Source: an uncultured Prevotellaceae bacterium
Lineage (GTDB): Bacteria; Bacteroidota; Bacteroidia; Bacteroidales; Bacteroidaceae
Reading direction: 5' to 3'
Assembly: GCA_946408305.1 (NCBI GenBank)
Contig: CAMJRQ010000066.1
Span: 1-6,667 of the forward strand
Length of the DNA: 6,667 bases
The position numbers and the translations under genes are program-made. The notes below the pieces were generated by a model. That model had not been told where the DNA came from, did not search any database, and saw only the letters and a list, made by a program, of their open reading frames with translations. Shown piece after piece: positions 1 to 6,193 of this stretch. Each line of letters begins with the position of its first letter. Position 1 is the first letter of the stretch.

Positions 1-1761
1 CGCGCCAGCGCCACGCTCTACGTGCCGGCAGGCTGCAAGACAGCCTACGAGGCAGCCACGGGCTGGAAGGAGTTCGGGAGCATCGAGGAGTATGGCATCT
101 CCGGCCAGTGTGGCGACAACCTGAAATGGACATTCTATCCTGCAACAGGTTTGCTCAGCATCACCGGCACCGGAGCGATGTATGACTACACCTCCTCGAC
201 ACGGCCTTGGGCTGACTATCGCAGCCAAATCACCAGCATAAGCCTACCCGCTGGGCTGACCCGCATAAGCAAATATGCCTTCAACAACTGCAAGATGCAG
301 GAAGTCGTCATTCCCGACAACGTCACATTCATCGGGGATGGGGCCTTCGCCTTCTGCTCGGAACTACAGACCGTGACCCTTCCCAAGACTCCGGCCGAAA
401 TCCAGTCCAGGGCATTCAACGGATGTAATCAACTGGTGTCGGTAAAAGTGAACAATCCTGTGCCCGACGCCATTGACGCCACCGTCTTCTCCAACCGCAC
501 CAATGCCACGCTCTACGTGCCAGCCGGCAGCAAGGAAGCCTACGAGGCAGCTGATTACTGGACTGAATTCAAAGAAATCATAGAGACCGGCGTTTCGGGC
601 CAGTGCGGAGAAAACCTCTACTGGAGATTCTATTCCTCGACAGGCGAGCTGGCCATCACCGGCACCGGAGCGATGTATGACTACACACCATCCGACTTAG
701 CGCCCTGGAAAGAGCTGCTCGACAAAATCACCAGCCTGAGTCTCCCCGACGGGCTGACCCACATCGGCAAATACGCCTTCTCCAATTGCGTGGCCCTTGC
801 CACCGCCACCATTCCCCAGAGTGTGACCAGCATCGGAAATTTTGCGTTCATCAACTGCAGGAGCCTGACGGACATCGCCATCCCACAGGGGGTGACCATC
901 CTTCAACCATATACCTTCAGGGATTGCCACGGACTGCAAAACGTCAGCCTCGCGGAGGGCTTGACCAGCATCGGGACAAGTGCGTTCGCTCAATGTATGA
1001 GCCTGACCGAAATCGCCATTCCCCAGAGCGTAACCTCCATTAAAGATTATGCATTTTATGCCTGCACAGAACTGCAAAACGTCAGTCTCGCGGAGGGCTT
1101 GACCAGTATCGGTGATGGTACGTTCACGAGCTGCGAAAAGCTCTCCTCCATCACCATCCCCGAGAGCGTGACCAGCATCGGAGACTTTGCCTTCGATGGC
1201 TGCGAGAGCCTCACGGAAGCGGTTTGCAACAGCAAGTTGTTTGCCTATCTGCCGCCGTCATTCCAAGGGGCCTATACCATACCGTCCGGCATCCAGACCA
1301 TCTGCGGCGGTGCGTTCACGGAACACAATGGACTGACGAGCGTCACCCTGCCCCGAACCGTCACAAGCATCGGGTCCTTTGCATTCGAGGGCTGTCGGAA
1401 GCTGGCTACGGTCTATGCTAACATGCCCGAGGCATTCACCTTCGGGGCTGAAGCATTCACCGATATCAGCTATGACTCGGAACACGGACAGTGCAGGCTC
1501 TACATACCGCACGGCACGAAGCTGGACTATATCAACAACGGATGGACAATCGAGATTTTCAAATACGGCGTGGTCGACATCGACATGGGAGACGTCAACT
1601 GCGACGGCACGGTCTCTATCACCGACGTAGGCCTGATAATAGACTACATCCTGGGCTCCAGGCCCTCCAGCTTCTTTGAAGCACCTGCCGACATGTACAA
1701 CGACGGCAATATCACCATCACCGACGTGGGCATCGTCATCGACAAGATACTGGCACAGTAA
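1..1761 (+). CDS. BspA-type leucine-rich-repeat protein with C-terminal dockerin-like domain (5' partial)
   Basis: The reading frame is open from base 1. The first possible start, GTG at 22, is an internal valine of a TLYVPAG motif that recurs at 508, so the true start lies upstream and 586 residues are visible. The body is made of about 23-residue LRR_5/BspA repeats of the form L-x-x-I-x-I-P-x-x-V-T-S-I-G-x-x-A-F-x-x-C. They sit in modules opened by a GQCG-N-L...ITGTGAMYDY header (103 and 598) and closed by an LYVPAG...AYEAA-like segment (16, 511, about 1501). The C-terminus (1588-1758) has two EF-hand-like calcium loops, DVNCDGTVSITD and DMYNDGNITITD, each followed by a hydrophobic helix, which is the plan of a type I dockerin. 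BspA-like proteins are typically secreted or surface-exposed and implicated in adhesion; that role is inferred here. The signal peptide is outside the window. No type A T9SS C-terminal sorting domain is visible. The gene converges on merR and probably ends at the hairpin at 1812-1863. Confidence 0.93.
   Translation, partial: RASATLYVPAGCKTAYEAATGWKEFGSIEEYGISGQCGDNLKWTFYPATGLLSITGTGAMYDYTSSTRPWADYRSQITSISLPAGLTRISKYAFNNCKMQEVVIPDNVTFIGDGAFAFCSELQTVTLPKTPAEIQSRAFNGCNQLVSVKVNNPVPDAIDATVFSNRTNATLYVPAGSKEAYEAADYWTEFKEIIETGVSGQCGENLYWRFYSSTGELAITGTGAMYDYTPSDLAPWKELLDKITSLSLPDGLTHIGKYAFSNCVALATATIPQSVTSIGNFAFINCRSLTDIAIPQGVTILQPYTFRDCHGLQNVSLAEGLTSIGTSAFAQCMSLTEIAIPQSVTSIKDYAFYACTELQNVSLAEGLTSIGDGTFTSCEKLSSITIPESVTSIGDFAFDGCESLTEAVCNSKLFAYLPPSFQGAYTIPSGIQTICGGAFTEHNGLTSVTLPRTVTSIGSFAFEGCRKLATVYANMPEAFTFGAEAFTDISYDSEHGQCRLYIPHGTKLDYINNGWTIEIFKYGVVDIDMGDVNCDGTVSITDVGLIIDYILGSRPSSFFEAPADMYNDGNITITDVGIVIDKILAQ
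103..597 (+). repeat. 495-nt (165-residue) protein module, repeated in expanded form from 598
   Basis: The module header begins with GQCG at 103 and again at 598, exactly 495 nt apart, and the closing GCCACGCTCTACGTGCC motif occurs at 10 and 505, again 495 nt apart. The stretch 159-191 is identical to 654-686 over 33 nt. The unit at 103-597 holds about three LRR repeats. The unit starting at 598 keeps the same header and a similar closing segment (about 1492-1560) but carries roughly ten LRRs between them. This indicates duplication of a whole module followed by expansion of the inner repeats. Confidence 0.85.
934..1209 (+). repeat. Tandem 138-nt double-LRR unit (two copies)
   Basis: Two consecutive 138-nt units, 934-1071 and 1072-1209, each encode two 23-residue LRRs. 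Both open with LQNVSLAEGLTSIG. The first 41 nt of the two units differ at only two positions (C/T changes, both silent), while the rest has diverged more. The pattern fits a fairly recent tandem duplication of a two-repeat block within the LRR domain. Confidence 0.75.
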
Positions 1762-1772
1762 CCAAACCCTCT

Positions 1773-1801
1773 CCCCTCCCCCATCCTGTTTCGGGGAGGG
1801 G
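1773..1801. repeat. C-rich/G-rich intergenic hairpin
   Basis: CCCCTCCCC (1773-1781) is complementary to GGGGAGGGG (1793-1801), with an 11-nt loop, just after the stop codon of the LRR gene. The stem can be lengthened with G-U pairs toward 1770 and 1804. It has no T-tract, so it is unlikely to be an intrinsic terminator alone; it may protect the mRNA 3' end or belong to a dispersed palindrome family. A related TCCCCTC/GAGGGGA hairpin lies at 6135-6154. Confidence 0.5.
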
Positions 1802-1811
1802 GGGACATAGA

Positions 1812-1863
1812 CAAAATGGGCGCAGCGAAGAATGGAGATAGATTCTTCGCTGCGCCCATTTTG
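1812..1863. terminator. Probable bidirectional intrinsic terminator (22-bp perfect stem)
   Basis: Bases 1812-1833 and 1842-1863 are perfect reverse complements, giving a 22-bp stem with an 8-nt loop (GGAGATAG). The stem has a GC-rich core (GGGCGCAGCG) flanked by CAAAAT on the left and ATTTTG on the right, so an A/T tract follows the core on either strand. It lies between the convergent 3' ends of the LRR gene (stop at 1761) and merR (stop at 1926), where a shared terminator would be expected. The function is inferred from structure and position. Confidence 0.75.
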
Positions 1864-1925
1864 ACAAAGCGACAAGGCTTTATCGGCCTAATGACCGATT
1901 GGGGATAAAAAAAGGGGGGGGAGCT

Positions 1926-2273
1926 TTACAATTCGCCCAACTCGCGGCGGATGGCCACAAGCTCGGCGCGGACGGCCTGCAGGCGGTCGAGCATCTCGGA
2001 GGTATTGGCAGCCCCCTGGCGGTTCTTCTGCAAGGCCTCGCGGGCGGCGGCTATCTTCATGCCGCGCACCTTGAGCATGTTGTAGACCAGGCGAATCTGG
2101 GCGATGTCCTCAGCGCTGTACTGCCGCACGTTGCGACCGCTCTTGCGCGGCGCGATGACCTGCGGGAACTCCTTCTCCCAATAGCGCAAGACCGACTCGG
2201 CCACGCCAAACTGGGCAGCCACCTCGCTGATGGAGTAGTACTTTTTGAGCGTTTTGTTTGTGTTAGGCGCCAT
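1926..2273 (-). CDS. MerR-family transcriptional regulator (small, no effector domain)
   Basis: This 115-residue protein has an N-terminal MerR winged helix-turn-helix: YSISEVAAQFGVAESVLRYW at residues 13-32, a basic wing RKSGRNVRQYS around 43-53, and a second helix pair through about residue 84 (EDIAQIRLVYNMLKVRGMKI). A heptad-like helix at about 91-113 would form the antiparallel dimerisation coiled coil. No domain follows, so there is no visible ligand or metal-binding module, unlike classic MerR sensors. The start at 2273 is chosen because MAPNTNK leads directly into the domain. The frame stays open to 2378, but that extension would cover the promoter region and enter alaS. The gene is divergent from alaS with interlocking promoters, so autoregulation and co-regulation of alaS are possible but unproven. 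The target and inducer are unknown. Confidence 0.88.
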   Translation of the reverse strand: MAPNTNKTLKKYYSISEVAAQFGVAESVLRYWEKEFPQVIAPRKSGRNVRQYSAEDIAQIRLVYNMLKVRGMKIAAAREALQKNRQGAANTSEMLDRLQAVRAELVAIRRELGEL

Positions 2274-2308
2274 AATTCGCAATAAAACGGGCTTTCGCAC
2301 GGATTTTC

Positions 2309-2340
2309 TTTGCAAAAGTACGCAAAACAAATTACCTTTG
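2309..2340 (+). promoter_or_regulatory. alaS promoter (Bacteroidetes type)
   Basis: TTTG at 2309-2312 and TACCTTTG at 2333-2340 match the Bacteroidetes -33 (TTTG) and -7 (TAnnTTTG) boxes perfectly, with a 20-bp spacer. Transcription should begin a few bases after 2340. That leaves a leader of roughly 40 nt before the ATG at 2387, or only about 13 nt before the ATG at 2360. Confidence 0.75.
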
Positions 2341-2344
2341 CAAC
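2313..2344 (-). promoter_or_regulatory. merR promoter (Bacteroidetes type)
   Basis: On the minus strand, TACTTTTG (2320 down to 2313) matches the Bacteroidetes -7 consensus TAnnTTTG exactly. GTTG (2344-2341) matches the -33 TTTG box in three of four bases, with a 20-bp spacer. The transcript would begin a few bases below 2313, leaving a leader of about 30-35 nt before the ATG at 2273. Confidence 0.6.
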
Positions 2345-2386
2345 AATTTTCGTGAAAGAATGTCTCAAAATCAAACAAAACATACT

Positions 2387-5002
2387 ATGACAGCCAACGA
2401 AATCCGCGACTCGTTCAAGAAGTTTTTCGAGTCGAAACAGCACCTGATAGTGCCCTCGGCACCGATGGTCATCAAGGACGACCCCACGCTGATGTTCACC
2501 AACGCGGGCATGAACCAGTTCAAGGACATCATCCTGGGCAACGCCACGCCCAAGAGCCGCCGCCAGGCCGACAGCCAGAAGTGCCTGCGCGTGAGCGGCA
2601 AGCACAACGACCTGGAGGAGGTGGGACACGACACGTATCACCACACGATGTTCGAGATGCTGGGCAACTGGTCGTTCGGCGACTACTTCAAGCGCGAGGC
2701 CATCTCGTGGGCCTGGGAATATCTGGTGGACGTGCTGAAGCTCGACCCGCGCGACCTCTACGCCACCGTCTTCGAGGGCTCGCCCGAGGAGGGTCTGGAG
2801 CGCGACAACGAGGCAGCAGCCATCTGGGAGCAGTTCCTGCCCAAGGACCACATCATCAACGGATCGAAGCACGACAACTTCTGGGAGATGGGCGACACGG
2901 GTCCCTGCGGCCCCTGCTCGGAGATTCACATCGACAGCCGCTCGGCCGAGGAGAAGGCCAAGGTGCCCGGTGCCGAGATGGTGAACCACGACCACCCGCA
3001 GGTGATTGAGATATGGAACCTGGTCTTCATGCAATACAACCGCAAGGCCGACCACTCGCTCGAGCCGCTGCCCGCCCGCGTCATCGACACGGGAATGGGC
3101 TTCGAGCGACTGGTGCGCACGCTGCAGGGCAAGACGTCGAACTACGACACCGACGTTTTCCAGCCCCTCATCCGCGTGATGGCCGCCAAGGCCGGCGTGC
3201 GCTACGGTGACGACGAGCGGCAGGACGTTGCCCTACGCGTCATCGTGGACCATCTGAGGGCCATCGCCTTCAGCATCGCCGACGGACAGCTGCCCGGCAA
3301 CGCCAAGGCCGGATACGTCATCCGCCGCATCCTGCGCCGCGCCGTGCGCTACGGCTACACCTTCCTGGGCCAGAAGCAGGCCTTCCTCTACACCCTGGTG
3401 CCGACGCTCGTCGAGGAGATGGGCGAGGCCTATCCCGAGCTGGCTGCCCAGCAGGAGCTCATCCAAAAGGTGATGAAGGAGGAGGAGGACAGCTTCCTGC
3501 GCACGCTGGAGACGGGTATCCGCCGCCTCTCGGGCGTCATCGACGAGGCTCGCGCCGCCGGGCAGACCCAGATTGCCGGCACCGAGGCCTTCACGCTCTT
3601 CGACACCTTCGGCTTCCCGCTCGACCTCACCGAGCTCATCTGCCGCGAGAACGGACTGACGGTGGACGAGGACGGTTTCCGCGCCGAGATGGAACAGCAG
3701 AAGGCCCGCGCCCGCAACGCCGCACAGAAGGAGATGGGCGACTGGGTGGTGCTGCGCGAGGGCGAGAGCCGCTTCGTGGGCTACGACTATACGGAATACA
3801 CCTGCCACATCCTGAAGTACCGCGAGGTGCGCCAGAAGAAGGGCACCGTCTACGAGGTCATCCTCGACGAGACACCCTTCTACGGCGAGATGGGCGGCGA
3901 AGTGGGCGACCAGGGCGACCTCATCAACGGCGAGGAGACCATCCGCGTATTGGACACGAAGAAGGAGGCCGGCGTCTGCGTGCACATCGTCGACCGCATA
4001 CCCCAGCAGCCCGAGGCCGAGTTCATGGCCTGCGTCGACGTGGACAAGCGTCGCGCCATCGAGGCCAACCACACCTGCACCCACCTGCTCGACCAGGCCC
4101 TGCGCCAGGTGCTCGGGCCCCACGTGGAGCAGAAGGGCTCGCTCGTCACGCCCGACGGGCTGCGCTTCGACTTCTCCCACTTCGAGAAAGTCTCGGCCGA
4201 GCAGCTGCGCCAGGTGGAGCACCTCGTCAACGACATCATCCGCCAGGACATCCCCCTCGAGGAGCATCGCGACCTGCCCATCGACGAAGCCCGCAAGCTG
4301 GGCGCCATCGCCCTGTTCGGTGAGAAATACGGCGACCACGTGCGTGTCGTCAAGTTCGGCGAGAGCGTCGAGTTCTGCGGCGGCTGCCACGCGCAGTCCA
4401 CAGGCCGTCTGGGCATGGTGCGCATCCTCAGCGAGAGCAGCATAGCCGCCGGAGTGCGCCGCATCGAGGCCATCACGGGCGAGAAGGTGGAGGAGATGAT
4501 GGACCACCTGCAGGACACGATGCAGAACCTCAAGAGCCTCTTCAACAACGCCCCCGACCTGACGGCCACCATCCAGAAAGCCATCAACGACAACGCCGAG
4601 CTGCGCCGCCAGGTGAACGAGTTCAAGGCCCAGCAGGCCCAGCAGTTCAAGCAAGCCATGATTCAGAACGCCCGCACCCGCGACGGCATCCAAATCGTCA
4701 GCGGCGTGGCCCCCATCGACGCCCAGAGCGCCAAGGACCTGGCCTTCCAGCTGAGGGCCCAGTTCACCGGGCAGCTGCTGGTGGTCATCGGCGGAGTGGC
4801 CGACGGCAAGCCCACGCTCACCGTCTCGCTCTCGGACGACCTCGTGGCCAGCGGCAAGAATGCCGGACAGCTCGTGCGCGAAGCCGCCAAGCTCATCCAG
4901 GGCGGCGGAGGCGGACAGCCCCACTTTGCCACCGCCGGAGGCAAGAACCCCGACGGAGTGAAGCAGGCCGTGGAGCGCGTGGTCGAACTGGCCCTGGGAT
5001 AA
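2387..5002 (+). CDS. alaS: Alanyl-tRNA synthetase
   Basis: This class II synthetase charges tRNA-Ala with alanine in the cytoplasm using ATP, and hydrolyses mischarged Ser- and Gly-tRNA-Ala. It is full length at 871 residues (E. coli has about 876). The catalytic domain shows [11 protein letters not shown] (36-46), the motif 2 region [13 protein letters not shown] (about 85-97), [11 protein letters not shown] (171-181) and motif 3 GMGFER (236-241). The editing domain has zinc-type ligands H562 and H566 (HTCTH), C664 and H668 (CGGCH), plus Q582 in EQKGS; these sit two positions below E. coli H564, H568, C666, H670 and Q584. A glutamine-rich coiled coil (about 725-760) precedes the C-terminal DHHA1 domain with its glycine loop (839-843). 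The start at 2387 ([10 protein letters not shown]) fits how related AlaRS proteins begin and has an A-rich leader. An in-frame ATG at 2360 would add nine residues. The gene diverges from merR. Confidence 0.97.
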   Translation: MTANEIRDSFKKFFESKQHLIVPSAPMVIKDDPTLMFTNAGMNQFKDIILGNATPKSRRQADSQKCLRVSGKHNDLEEVGHDTYHHTMFEMLGNWSFGDYFKREAISWAWEYLVDVLKLDPRDLYATVFEGSPEEGLERDNEAAAIWEQFLPKDHIINGSKHDNFWEMGDTGPCGPCSEIHIDSRSAEEKAKVPGAEMVNHDHPQVIEIWNLVFMQYNRKADHSLEPLPARVIDTGMGFERLVRTLQGKTSNYDTDVFQPLIRVMAAKAGVRYGDDERQDVALRVIVDHLRAIAFSIADGQLPGNAKAGYVIRRILRRAVRYGYTFLGQKQAFLYTLVPTLVEEMGEAYPELAAQQELIQKVMKEEEDSFLRTLETGIRRLSGVIDEARAAGQTQIAGTEAFTLFDTFGFPLDLTELICRENGLTVDEDGFRAEMEQQKARARNAAQKEMGDWVVLREGESRFVGYDYTEYTCHILKYREVRQKKGTVYEVILDETPFYGEMGGEVGDQGDLINGEETIRVLDTKKEAGVCVHIVDRIPQQPEAEFMACVDVDKRRAIEANHTCTHLLDQALRQVLGPHVEQKGSLVTPDGLRFDFSHFEKVSAEQLRQVEHLVNDIIRQDIPLEEHRDLPIDEARKLGAIALFGEKYGDHVRVVKFGESVEFCGGCHAQSTGRLGMVRILSESSIAAGVRRIEAITGEKVEEMMDHLQDTMQNLKSLFNNAPDLTATIQKAINDNAELRRQVNEFKAQQAQQFKQAMIQNARTRDGIQIVSGVAPIDAQSAKDLAFQLRAQFTGQLLVVIGGVADGKPTLTVSLSDDLVASGKNAGQLVREAAKLIQGGGGGQPHFATAGGKNPDGVKQAVERVVELALG

Positions 5003-5013
5003 AGAGAAAGCAC

Positions 5014-5045
5014 CCCTCAAGGGTTGGCAGGAAAACCCTCAAGGG
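5014..5045 (+). repeat. Paired CCCTCAAGGG repeats after alaS
   Basis: The near-palindrome CCCTCAAGGG occurs at 5014-5023 and again at 5036-5045, 22 bp apart. Between them AGGGTT (5020-5025) can pair with AACCCT (5034-5039) over an 8-nt loop. The element lies between the alaS stop codon and the terminator. Its function is unknown; it could be part of a compound 3' end structure or a decayed repeat. Confidence 0.45.
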
Positions 5046-5058
5046 CTTAGGCAAAAAT

Positions 5059-5094
5059 GGTTAAGTGTTTCGCACGAAACCCTTAACCCTTTTT
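5059..5094 (+). terminator. alaS: Intrinsic terminator of alaS
   Basis: GGTTAAG (5059-5065) pairs with CTTAACC (5082-5088). After a T/C mismatch, GTTTC (5067-5071) pairs with GAAAC (5076-5080), closing a GCAC loop. A run of five T follows at 5090-5094. An A5 tract at 5053-5057 precedes the stem and could pair with the T run, so it might also stop transcription from the other strand. It isolates alaS from the downstream porP unit. Confidence 0.78.
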
Positions 5095-5129
5095 CCATAC
5101 CCCTTTATACCTCTTTATATAATATCATT

Positions 5130-5192
5130 ATGAAAATTCTTGCGCCGCATACAATAAAAGGGCGCGGGGCTGCGTTATTTACGATAGGATGA
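5130..5192 (+). CDS. Possible 20-residue leader ORF overlapping the porP start
   Basis: An ATG at 5130 opens a 20-codon frame, beginning MKILAPHTIK and ending LFTIG. Its TGA stop (5190-5192) overlaps the ATG of porP (5189-5191) as ATGA. The ATG follows an A/T-rich stretch (5113-5129), which is the usual context for translation starts in Bacteroidetes, whereas the porP ATG itself has a short GATAGG upstream and a GC-rich leader. The four-base overlap is the classic arrangement for coupled translation. No homology is recognised, and so short a frame could arise by chance. Confidence 0.3.
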   Translation: MKILAPHTIKGRGAALFTIG

Positions 5193-6127
5193 AAAGACTG
5201 CTCTGGATAGGCATGCTGCTGCTGTCCTTGGGAGCAAGGGCACAGTTCGACGCGGCGTTCACCAATTCCTGGGCGCTGCAGTCCTTCTATAACCCTGCAG
5301 CGGCAGGGGCCGACGGGCTGCTCAACGTGCAGGGAGCCTACAGCATGCAGATGGTGGGCTTCGAGGGCGCACCGGCCACCATGTTCGTGGGAGCCGACAT
5401 GCCAGCCTTCTTCCTGGGCCCGCAGCACGGCATGGGCCTCGGCTTCATGAACGACAAGGCGGCGGCCTTCACGACGAAGAAAATCTATGCCCAGTATGCC
5501 TACCAGCTGAAGCTCTTCGGCGGACGCCTGGGCATCGGACTGCGCGGCGGACTGCTCAACGAGGGCTTCGACGGCTCCAAGCTTGACGTCATCGACGCGA
5601 ACGACCCCTCCTTTGCCTCGAGCCAGGTGACGGGCAACGCCTTCGACCTCGACGTCGGCCTGCGCTACGCCTACAAGGAACTGTGGTACGCGGGCGTGAG
5701 TGCCATGCACTGCCTGGGGCCCTCGATGACGATGGGCGACGACAAGCTCTACGAGGTGAACGTCGACCCGACGCTCTATCTGACGGGCGGCTACAACCTG
5801 CGCTTCCGCCAGCCCCAGTTTGCCCTCCACCTCGACGCCATCCTGCGCACCGACCTGCTGGCCTGGCGAGGCGACCTGACGGCCCGGCTGGCCTACGACG
5901 GCTCGAAGGGAAAGATGTACGGCGGAGTGATGTATAGCCCCACGAACAGCGTCGGCGTCCTGCTGGGATTCAACTTCCACGGAGTCAACATCGGCTACTC
6001 CTACGAAATCTACACCACCGGCATCGGCGCCCTCCACGGCTCGCACGAGCTGGTGCTGGGCTATCAGACCGACCTGAACCTCTTCAAGAAAGGCAAGAAC
6101 CTCCACAAAAGCGTCAGGCTGCTGTAA
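5189..6127 (+). CDS. porP: PorP/SprF-family type IX secretion system outer-membrane protein
   Basis: This 312-residue protein belongs to the PorP/SprF family, beta-barrel proteins of the outer membrane that work with the T9SS; the P. gingivalis member heads the porPKLMN operon. It starts with a signal peptide (MKRLLWIGMLLLSLGARA) with an A-R-A site before Q19. The family N-terminal signature follows as QSFYNPAAAG (31-40). The rest alternates short amphipathic strands and glycine or aromatic turns, such as GGRLGIGLRGG, AFDLDVGLRYAY and HGVNIGYSYEI, as expected for a beta-barrel. The ATG at 5189 is preferred because it begins the signal peptide directly. It lies beyond the alaS terminator, so it needs its own promoter; no clear TAnnTTTG was found upstream, only a TATAAT at 5118-5123. 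The next gene is porK, which supports the T9SS core PorP rather than one of the many SprF paralogues. Confidence 0.88.
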   Translation: MKRLLWIGMLLLSLGARAQFDAAFTNSWALQSFYNPAAAGADGLLNVQGAYSMQMVGFEGAPATMFVGADMPAFFLGPQHGMGLGFMNDKAAAFTTKKIYAQYAYQLKLFGGRLGIGLRGGLLNEGFDGSKLDVIDANDPSFASSQVTGNAFDLDVGLRYAYKELWYAGVSAMHCLGPSMTMGDDKLYEVNVDPTLYLTGGYNLRFRQPQFALHLDAILRTDLLAWRGDLTARLAYDGSKGKMYGGVMYSPTNSVGVLLGFNFHGVNIGYSYEIYTTGIGALHGSHELVLGYQTDLNLFKKGKNLHKSVRLL

Positions 6128-6134
6128 GCCCCAG

Positions 6135-6154
6135 TCCCCTCCGGAGAGAGGGGA
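6135..6154 (+). repeat. Intercistronic hairpin between porP and porK
   Basis: TCCCCTC (6135-6141) pairs with GAGGGGA (6148-6154) over a 6-nt CGGAGA loop, eight bases after the porP stop codon. A long purine tract (GAAAGAAAAGAAAG type, about 6153-6175) follows instead of a T-run, so it is not an intrinsic terminator. It may stabilise the porP 3' end or tune porK expression. It resembles the C/G hairpin at 1773-1801. Confidence 0.5.
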
Positions 6155-6193
6155 GAAAGAAAAGAAAGAAAAAGTAAATCGTAAATAGAGAAT

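Noticed and set aside
159..1209. Regular repeats considered as a CRISPR array
   Set aside because: The repeats are in frame, translate to LRR motifs and vary by codon. There are no unique spacers between identical short repeats.
1258..1875. Minus-strand frame opposite the end of the LRR-dockerin gene
   Set aside because: It is a shadow frame that runs through the terminator hairpin, and the plus-strand LRR and dockerin motifs are unambiguous.
1882..1899. ATCGG/CCGAT 5-bp hairpin downstream of merR
   Set aside because: The stem is too short and lacks an adjoining T-tract on the merR strand. The stronger hairpin at 1812-1863 is the better terminator.
1907..1921. A7-G8 homopolymer junction as a phase-variation tract
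   Set aside because: It lies downstream of the merR stop codon, outside any coding frame and away from a promoter, so slippage would not switch a gene. It may still be prone to sequencing error.
2274..2378. Upstream extension of the MerR frame (35 extra residues)
   Set aside because: It would cover the merR promoter boxes and overlap the alaS leader, and the extra residues do not look like part of the MerR fold.
2057..3055. A 332-codon minus-strand frame spanning part of merR, the promoter region and alaS
   Set aside because: It overlaps two well-supported genes in a wrong frame and reads through both promoters. The product is unlike known proteins.
3233..5020. A 595-codon open frame on the minus strand opposite alaS
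   Set aside because: It mirrors a strongly G/C-ending codon pattern in alaS and encodes a low-complexity L/V/A/H/D-rich product with no recognisable fold. alaS is certain.
5118..5123. TATAAT as a sigma-70 promoter for porP
   Set aside because: No matching -35 box is present, and the Bacteroidetes primary sigma factor prefers TAnnTTTG. The hexamer is expected by chance in this A/T-rich stretch.
5105..6106. A 333-codon minus-strand frame opposite porP
   Set aside because: It is a shadow of porP caused by codon bias. It has compositionally biased sequence and no family resemblance, and porP has a clear signal peptide and family signature.
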